Of a DNA stretch of 64,000 nucleotides, positions 56,676 through 64,000 are shown piece after piece. The number at the start of each line of letters is the position of its first letter. Position 1 is the first letter of the stretch. The stretch spans positions 310,001-374,000 of the forward strand of contig JAJEKV010000004.1 in assembly GCA_021234155.1 (NCBI GenBank). Reading direction: 5' to 3'. The position numbers and the translations under genes were made by a program. This stretch comes from Isoetes taiwanensis. Lineage: Eukaryota > Streptophyta > Lycopodiopsida > Isoetales > Isoetaceae. The notes under the pieces are model-generated. The model worked only from the letters and a program-made list of their open reading frames with translations. It ran no database searches and had not been told where the DNA came from.

Positions 56676-56683
56676 TATAAATT
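56676..56683 (+). promoter_or_regulatory. Candidate TATA box of the large rightward gene
   Basis: TATAAATT lies 114 bases before the ATG at 56,797 and is conserved in unit 1. A leader of about 85 nt would follow. Confidence 0.45.
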
Positions 56684-56796
56684 GAAAAGGACGTGAATTT
56701 GAATTCTGATTTGTAAACTCGGCGGCCTAGATTATGAACGATACATATAAGTTTAAACCAAAACCACGATCTCATATTATCCGCACTTGCAGTTCT

Positions 56797-59700
56797 ATGG
56801 CGTCTAGAGGATCTGGCAGCCGCGGCCGAGGCGCAGGTAGAGGTGGGCGACAGGCCAAAGCACAAATCCAAAGCCTGGAGTTTGCTGAACAAGCGGAAAG
56901 CACAAATCCAACAAGCGCCTCAGGTATGAATCAGTGTTTTTGTTCTGTAATTGATTTCTGTGTCCCTCTTTTTGTTAGGTTTTTAGGATTTTTTCTGTAA
57001 TAATAGAGTTATTATCCGATAAGAAGCATATGTCCTCTAATATTTGAGTTCATATGTCCTAAAAATGTCTTAATGTGTGCATGTTGTTTTTTCTTTTAAT
57101 GCTGTATGTGCTGTTTCAATCTTGTATACTTAGCTGAAAGGTATTCAGTAGCTAGTTGTGTTTTTTATAGTTAGTTGTGTCCTCTGATGAAGATTCGACT
57201 CTTTAAGTTGTATTTTTTATAGTTAGTTGTGTCCTGAGCATTTTGATTCGGACAAAACGCCCCTGGCGCAGTTTAATTAGTCATTACATTAGTTTCTTTA
57301 TCTTTGAGGTCACTTCTAAAGCGCGCCAAGCGCGTATTTGTTGCATTTTGACTGGGACAAAACGCGCCTGGCGCCTGGCCCCAATAAACTAAATGAACTT
57401 GCTGTGTATTCGTTTTCAAATCGCGCCAAGCGCGTTTTTGTTGCATATGTTTCGACAGCATATATTTTAGCATTAAAAGATTAACCCATGTGCTGTAATT
57501 TCACAGGATCACAAAAGACAAGCAAAAGAGGGAGGACCAAGCAAGGCGAGACCTCTACAGTCCAGAAAAAGCAAAGGACAGATGAAGATGTTACTGTTAC
57601 ATACCTGCAACATGTATTGACGTTAGAAGATACATCTGGAATAATAAAGGCTCAGGTAGAACCTCCATGTCCAGAAGAAGATCTTATAGAGGGGTCAGAA
57701 TGGTATGTGGAGATATTCAAAACTGGTGGGAAGCAGACCTCATATTCATGTCAAGGGTAAGAGAGACTGGTCAAATAAAGAAGCAGGGAATTCTTATTAC
57801 ATGCGAAGTACAGGACGATTCTTTCTGTTCTGTGCTAGTTGAAGTGGGCCAAAAACATAAGAAGAGCCTAAAGAAGATCAATCGATGCAGTGCTAGCTCT
57901 TTTAAAGAGACTGCATTAAGATCAGACGACATGGCCGATAACCTCTTCAAATTTGGCTTGACAGTTGGCGAGCCATTGACTCCTAAAAGAATATGCGAGG
58001 GGCTTACAGCTGTTCGACGAGCCATTAGCACGAGGCCCTCAGGTAGTGTCTACTTACAGGCAGTGAAGGATAAGGAAGAAGAAAGCTCTAAAGGCATGGA
58101 AACCACAGAAGCGACAGTAGGCCTTACAAGTGACGATGACAAGGCCAGGCAGTTAGAGGCGACGAGCAAGCTCAAAAAATATGCTGACAAGTATCCACTG
58201 GGCCTGAACTTCACCCATCCAGTCCATGTGGATAGGCTTTTCAAGTCCACTAAAGCCATTTATATCGGCAGAAGGTATGACAAGCAGCACTCCTTGGAGA
58301 TAGTGAACAACATGATCGAAAATCCAGGGCAAGTGCCAATGCCTGCAGATGTAGTGTCGTACGATACCAGAACGAGGAAGGTAATCATGTGGAGCAAGCT
58401 GGAGGACTTCATCGAGAATCCTGACATACATTTTATGATAATAGATGGCCAGCATTCAATAGAGGCCCAGAAGGTTCTGATCAAGAAGGCACAGCATACT
58501 GGGCATCAGTTGTTCTATAAGCTGTATTCTGTCAGAAACTGCCGGTTCCTGAGCGGCTCAACAACACCTGCCGAGCTAGCCGAAATAAGCGCACTCCTGA
58601 ATGACATGGGAAAAACATTCTTATACAAAAGGTAATTCTCTTCCCTTAGGTTTCGTTTTCGTATTTGCAAATCGCGCCAGGCGCGATTTCATATTAGAAA
58701 GCAAATCGCGCCAGGCGCGATTTGCCTACTCTAAAGAACAAAGGCTTCCTGGAATGGTAGCCGTTTCTCCTCAAACAAGCAAATCGCGCCTCGCAAGATT
58801 TCATATTAGAATGCTAAACGCCCCACGCGGGATTTGCCTACCCTCAGGAGAAAAGGCTATCCGTCTAATAGCCAAGTCTCATCAGGCTAGGCAATTCTCG
58901 CGTGACGCGATTTGCATTCTAATATGAAATCGCGCCAGGCGCGATTTACTTGTTTGATGAGGAACGGCTACCAATCGAGGAAGCGTTTTCTCTTTAGAGT
59001 AGGCAAATCGCGCCTGGCACGATTTGCTTTCTAATATGAAATCGCGCCAGGCGCGATTTTAAACTAGAAGGATTTATTTCATTCACGATTATGAAGCTAA
59101 GAATGTTACTCCTTGCAGTCCCTATATAGAGCAACTTCGGCATGCTCGGAACCTGTGGATTCAATATGGGAAGCCAATGCCAACCAGACAGGACCAGTCC
59201 AAAAGCGTTGAATTCAAGTTGCTGGAGAGGACACTTAGTCAGACGATAATACAGGACAAAACCAAGAGCACCAGATCAAAGAAAAAAAAAGGAGATGAAA
59301 AGGGTGATGCTTCCGAGGAACCAACTGTGCCCAAGGATGCCTGCAAGATAGTATTTGCTTCAGATCCATTATGGGAGAAATGGAATGAATTCTGGGATGC
59401 CTACGTTGAGAAGAAGTTGCCAGATTCACAAGGAAGATTTCCTCCTGTTGACACATCAATTTTTGATATACATATAACAGAGATGAGGAAGGCTCATGGA
59501 TTGGACGATCAAGATCTGATCTCAGTTCTGGACAGGTTAATTAGAAAGGAAATTCTTTACAAGAAAACCTCGGCAACAAAGGCTATGGAATCATTTGAAG
59601 ATGTACGCGACGAGCTGAAAAATATTAGAGTGCTCAAGGAGGCAGTTGGTGAGGAATTACAAAGGCTTACAGGAGAGTGGTCGTTGTCGGAGTTAGGACT

Positions 59701-61923
59701 CATGCAAAAGTATAACGTCTCCAACGACGACCTAAAGAAGTATGTATTTTGGTCCAAGGACTTTGTCAAGCAGCAGAAGTTGAAGAACGTTGCAAAGATC
59801 AGTGGGCTTCACACTAAAGTTACGTCCGACTTGAAACGAAAAGTCGCGATGGTGAAGCAGACTCCGAGACGGAATCCACTTTTTTTTATCAAGTGTCCAC
59901 TGGTTTCAAGTGTGCCTTGCCAGAAGTGGGTGCAGGTCCCCATCATATCACACTCTTTGTCCTTGATAGCCGAGGCACCAGATGGTCGCTTGATGACTAT
60001 AATACGTTCTTCAACATACGCAATGGTTTCACCATGGAGATGAACTACACAATTGTCACTATATGTCCCTCCGACATAATGCATATGCTTTAAGTGCTGC
60101 AAATGACCTTGAATGCGTGAAAGTCATCCGACAGGCGATCCTCATAGATGAAAACAGGGACAGTGACTTCAGCACAGCAAGTAAAATTTCTCATGTGCTT
60201 ATAATTATGATAGCCATGATGGATGGTAAGGAATATGAAAGGCTCAAGGGAAAACCAGATGGAGACAAGCTAGCATGGCAGTGCTATCAGTTAGATGAAC
60301 GCATAATGCGAAACGTCTTCTATCTGGAGCAAGAAGACAAGGGGAAGGGTGTCAAGGTCGTGGAAGAGTTAGAGGAAGAAGAGGAAGAAGAGGATGAAAA
60401 CGAGGACGACCCAATTCTTGTGGGCCACATTAAGTATGAGCTCCTAACTTCACATAAGGGTAAGCTAAACAAGAACGGGTTCTCTATGGACCTTTCCCAG
60501 TATCTCATTGAAGCATTTTATCCATTGGGAACAACTTGCTGGGAACTTCATGTTGGAGGTTACATCGATAGAGAAGCTTTGAAGTCAGCAAGGAAATGTC
60601 AGAGCGTCGTCTCCGATGATCTCGCCAAAAATTTCTTGGACCTCTTCTTTGAGAAAGTACTAGAGGAAGCACCTAGGGGACCAATCGGCAGTGCAAAAAA
60701 CAAAGCTTCTAGCTCTAAGGCCGAAATACCTGCAGATTTTCTTAAGGAACGGGAGAATATGAGAAAGCTATTCGTTGGCCACAACATCATGGATGAAACC
60801 GAAGAGCAGCCAGATCACCAAGTACCTATCAACATCCCTGTGAACATCCTTGGCCCTGAAAATATAAAACAGGATGAAGATAACAAGGATGATGATAATA
60901 ACAATAATGATGATGAAGAAGACTCCAAATCTGAAAACACTAGCCAAGTTAGCGTAAAGAGTAATGAACTATCAAGCATAGTTCACACTGTACAGATCTC
61001 AACTGATGTGGTTGGTGCTTCTATCAGACCGGAGACAACTCAGAATAAGGATGCAACGGAAGAAGACACCACGGGGAATGAAGAAGAAAGGTATCGTAAC
61101 AATGTTCCTTTTTTTGATATCCATGCATTTTACAAACTACAAGCATATAGAAATCGCGCCTGGTGCGATTTAGAGTTTCCTAGAGATCATATTTTTAAAT
61201 TATATTGACATGCATCATTCATGAAATCGCGCCTGACGCGTTTTCGTTTTCCATTTCTTTTATCTCATACGTTATTGTTCTCCTTACAGAAATGATTTGG
61301 CTTCCCCAAAAGTACTGGTCTTTGATTTGAATGGTGTGCTATGTAGAACGTTACCTAAAGCAACGTTTGAAAAGTCATGGTATGCGCAACAACCATTTGA
61401 GACACGTACCAAATATGTTTACCCGCGCCCTTATCTGAAGGAGATGTTGGACCAGGCCTTCAGTCTGTTTCGTTGTGCAATTTGGTCATCTATGGAGCAT
61501 AGAAATATACAGGATGTTTAAAAAGTAGTGTCTGAGCTAAATAGAGATTGGGCGTCCATCTGGGATCAAAGCAAATGTGCTTCATTCACAAACCCTAAAG
61601 AACCGACAGGTAAAAAGATATTTGTGAAATGCTTGCGCAACATGATGGATGCCCTAGGTGTTGAGGATAAGGAAGGCATGATCATGGTGGATGATGACGC
61701 TCTAAAGTGTTGCTTCAATCAGTCACAGTCATTGAATCCGCCATCCTATTATCCTGAAGATTTTGACAAAGATGACTTCCTGCTTCGCTTTGTTAGTATC
61801 TTGCACGAAATAGCTTCAGGAAAAACGGTTGAAGAGATACAAACACTATACCCGCATCTTGATCGGACAGGGGAAATTGACAGGGACCTTGAGAAAATCG
61901 TTCTAGAAAGGGAACTTTTTTGA
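56797..61923 (+). CDS. Large gene: RG-rich start, DGQHS motif, acidic region, FCP1/HAD domain (reading frame interrupted)
   Basis: Exons join in phase: 56,797-56,923; 57,507-58,631; 59,119-61,090; 61,290-61,923. Order: RG-rich tail (MASRGSGSRGRGAGRGG), a globular part with FTHPVHVDRLFKSTKAIYIG and FMIIDGQHSIEAQKVLI, a lysine-rich and helical part, AGPHHITLFVLDSRGTRWSL, an Asp/Glu/Asn-rich stretch, and a C-terminal HAD domain (VLVFDLNGVLCR, YVYPRPYLKEML, RCAIWSSMEHRNI, MIMVDDDALKCCF). DGQHS resembles the DGQHR motif of ParB/DGQHR-like proteins. The HAD part resembles FCP1/NIF phosphatases, but the second Asp of DxDx(T/V) is Asn. Interruptions: extra G at 57,755-57,758, T8 run at 59,880-59,887, a shift near 60,070, and TAA at 61,519; all are also in unit 1. 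About 1,300 residues. Function unknown. Confidence 0.6.
57253..57441. repeat. Four CGCG palindromes in intron 1
   Basis: Copies at about 57,255-57,275, 57,319-57,339, 57,359-57,379 and 57,419-57,440, all with a core like CGCGCC(A/T)(G/A)GCGCG. The intron spans 56,924-57,506 (GTATGAATC ... TTTCACAG). Confidence 0.85.
58669..59059. repeat. 391-bp foldback made of eight 21-nt palindromes
   Basis: Inside intron 58,632-59,118. Palindromes at 58,669-58,689, 58,703-58,723, 58,781-58,801 and 58,816-58,835 are mirrored by 58,893-58,913, 58,927-58,947, 59,005-59,025 and 59,039-59,059. The spacers are also inverted copies (CATATTAGAAAGC, GCCTACTCTAAAG, GAATGGTAGCCGTT, GGCTAT/ATAGCC). The loop is 7 nt at 58,861-58,867 and the symmetry centre is 58,864. 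It would fold as one long hairpin in the pre-mRNA. Confidence 0.95.
61153..61246. repeat. Two CGCG palindromes in the last intron
   Basis: AAATCGCGCCTGGTGCGATTT at about 61,153-61,173 (one change from perfect) and AAATCGCGCCTGACGCGTTTT at about 61,225-61,245. The intron is 61,091-61,289 (GTATCGTAAC ... CTCCTTACAG). Confidence 0.85.
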
Positions 61924-62459
61924 TATATATGTATACAGGAAATACACTTTCCAAAAAGTTTTGAATATGAAATATACTTTACACCAACCTCATTCGAATT
62001 ATATATTGTGTTCTTATATTAGCATTATTGGTTCTGTGTACGTATTGTTTTTTTATATTATATGTATGGTTTGCTATACTTGCAATAATTTGTATGTATA
62101 TACCGTCAATAATTTAGGTGTGTATAAATAGGTATGCATGAAATTGGCAAACCATCGGCCGGTCTCATATACGCTTGTTATTATGGCACATTCTATTACC
62201 CGCAAGATGAACCATGCGGACCTCTGCGCAGTGCCGCATGAAGCTAGAAACAGAACTTCGGGGATCGGCTTGATGTCGCTATGAATCCCGTCCGCTTCTA
62301 TCCTGATCCCTTTGATGTTGTAATCCATCTTATATGGAATCCAGAGCATGGTTTGTTCATGATCGACAGGATCTCAGGACCGCCTGCAGCGCCTGTCGAC
62401 AATGAATCGGATTAGTTTTTTAAGTTTATGTTCTATTATCATGCGTTATTTATGCCAAG

Positions 62460-62482
62460 AAAATCGCGCCACACGCGATTTG
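62460..62482. repeat. CGCG palindrome beyond unit 2 (right edge)
   Basis: AAATCGCGCCACACGCGATTT at about 62,460-62,480, with two central changes. It is the last copy seen going right. Confidence 0.8.
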
Positions 62483-62825
62483 AACCACGAAAATCTCTGT
62501 TTTGTAGCAACTTGCTTGCTGTTATTTATTCGTAAAGCACTACAGTTTCAATGTTTAGATTTCGTTGACGTCCGTGATGGTACGAATTAATAAGCAATTT
62601 CCTACTTTTTATATTGCCAACATTCTGTCATAATATGGGTCATTTGCATCGAATATTTGAATGCCTTTGCATTTCAACATAAAATGCATCTTCCTAGCCC
62701 GAAAATGAACTCAGTGCAAAAGTGTGGTTAATTCAATATAATGGTCAATAAAAGGCTTATACGGCACGATTTTGGAATAGACATAATCCCAATTTAATTG
62801 AATGATGGTTGAATGTTCTGAGGCC
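62483..62825. other. No gene seen
   Basis: AT-rich, with short frames only. Confidence 0.55.
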
Positions 62826-63520
62826 AGATTGATGCTACCACGTAATTGCTAAACCTAAGTGGTATAGGTCCCTGATCAGACAGAAGAAGAGGCAATATTT
62901 CAGGCACAGAAGCATGCACGATAAGCTACGTACAAATCCAAAAATCTTTTGGAACTCTATTTTGAACACACGATCTCAAATATCTTTGGACCTAAATGCT
63001 TGAATCCACTTTGTCAGAGATATTTATAGCTTCCCAGATGCAGAAAACATGCTTCCAGTGGATAATTTGCAAGACATCTTCTATGTACAAGATGTAACAA
63101 AAGCCCTAAGACACTTGGCGAATGGAAAATCAGAGGACTTATAAGGCTTGAGCGTTGAGCTCCTAAATGGAGCGGGAAGAGAGCTAAGCAAAATCTAACG
63201 AACTTGCTCAATGAATATGTAAAGGCTGGTCTGCCACGGGTTTGGAAATAGAATCGTGTTCATCCCATATGCAAAAGTAGTGATAAGAACAATGTTAGTA
63301 ATTACATGATGATTCTGATTGGGAGTGTCTTCATCAAACTGCATGGGTCTTTGCTAGAAAGAAAACTGTGTTTATGGGCAGAAGACAATGGTAAGAGATC
63401 AGTATACCAAGCACATTAGACCATGCTTTGGCACTCATAGTGCTATTTGAGCAAGCATGCGACCCTCGGAATGCATTGCATCTTGCTTTCATAGACTTTA
63501 CAAAAGCTTTCACAGTTGAA
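62826..63520 (+). pseudogene. LINE linker and reverse transcriptase relic
   Basis: Translation across frames gives RQKKRQYFRHRSMHDKLRTN, PKIFWNSIL, then DVTKALRHLANGKSEDL, GLSVELLNGAGRE, and near the end NALHLAFIDFTKAF-like sequence. This is the linker, RT entry (NGKS.D..G.SxELL) and RT palm (AFIDFTKAF) order of plant LINEs. Many stops. Confidence 0.75.
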
Positions 63521-64000
63521 GAAGGGGAGTTTCTTAGACAGGTTGGAGAACTTGGATGATACAGTTGAGGAAAGGGAATTTACAGGTTGGAGAACAACCA
63601 AGTTCCTCGCTAGACAAATCATAACCGCAACAGCTACAACTGTTTCACAACCAACCGATGTCACGTTTTATACATTTACAGTTTTTACATCTTTATTTAG
63701 AATGGGCTTAAAGGACTTAATTGTACAAGCAATCAGATTATTATGATTTTCCATGAATATTCAAAAATACCTGACAAAAAGTCCTCGGCATATTGGCCCT
63801 AGTTTGCTATTGTAATCAATGAAACAAAGCAAGTTTAAGACATGCCAAGGAAATGTGTAGGAAATATGCAAAGCTTTTTTCGAGACAGGCATAATGTCGA
63901 AGTAAGAGCTCCATAGCATTTTGGGACCGCCAGATCATCCGAGCTGCTCCCTGGGATACACAAAAGTGCCAGAAAGGGTTGGATATACAGATCCGACAAA
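63521..64000. other. Unassigned; exon-like fragment at its start
   Basis: 63,525-63,570 (DRLENLDDTVEEREF) repeats the fragment at 43,315-43,360. The remainder to the window end shows no recognisable feature. Confidence 0.35.

Larger units (their letters stand above)
56101..62440 (+). repeat. Tandem duplication, unit 2 (~6.3 kb)
   Basis: The second, better preserved unit. It ends near GTTTATGTTCTATTATCATG, matching the end of unit 1 at about 56,090. The junction between units is direct, at AAACATACC. Confidence 0.9.

Noticed and set aside
57756-57811. A 55-nt intron to explain the frame change after the second exon
   Set aside because: It is below the usual minimum for plant introns and lacks a branch/polypyrimidine signal. 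A one-base shift at GGG is simpler.
58669-59059. CRISPR-like array of ~21-nt repeats with spacers
   Set aside because: The spacers are not unique but mirror each other, and the locus is an intron of a eukaryotic gene. It is a foldback, not a CRISPR array.

Overview
The window looks like nuclear DNA of a land plant with a large, transposon-rich genome, most likely a seed-free vascular plant such as a fern (inference, low certainty). Supporting signs are one intact plant-type polyamine transporter gene, a nuclear tRNA-Val, wrecked PLS-type PPR genes, relics of class III peroxidase, nepenthesin-like protease, Vps62/DUF946 and CPBP protease genes, a nuclear copy of plastid 16S rRNA, and several transposon classes.

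Layout. 1-5,800: LINE fragment, TC microsatellite, plastid 16S insertion, Vps62-like pseudogene, then single-exon relics of a peroxidase and, in antisense, an aspartic protease. 7,261-9,840: tRNA-Val(UAC) and the polyamine transporter, the best-preserved genes here. 10,000-25,500: relics (LINE 3' end, hAT transposase, CPBP protease, PPR) among several small dispersed repeat families. 25,541-36,583: a complete Ty3/Gypsy retrotransposon on the minus strand with 588/591-bp LTRs, 5-bp target duplication AACAT, PBS, PPT, gag-pol and a large extra ORF after pol. 36,600-47,050: PPR relic, a MITE-like hairpin, a second copy of a promoter-bearing tandem element, LINE pieces and a disrupted DUF7869-type transposase-like gene. 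48,860-62,480: the most unusual part. 62,800-64,000: another decayed LINE.

The 49.8-62.4 kb region is a tandem pair of ~6.3-kb units. Each holds a small leftward gene and a large rightward multi-exon gene. The large gene starts with an RG-rich segment, carries a DGQHS motif like that of DGQHR/ParB-like proteins, has a long acidic stretch, and ends in an FCP1/NIF-type HAD domain. Its introns and flanks are studded with a 21-nt palindrome (half-site AAATCGCGCC, central A/T, inverted half-site). One intron contains eight copies arranged 4+4 in a 391-bp foldback symmetric about position 58,864. No copy was seen outside this region.

Unit 1 differs from unit 2 almost only at CAG/CTG trinucleotides, with changes unlike cytosine deamination. 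This looks like base-calling error at CHG-methylated cytosines in an unpolished copy, possibly a falsely duplicated one. The two Gypsy LTRs show the same pattern, so gene integrity and LTR age should not be judged from this sequence without the reads.
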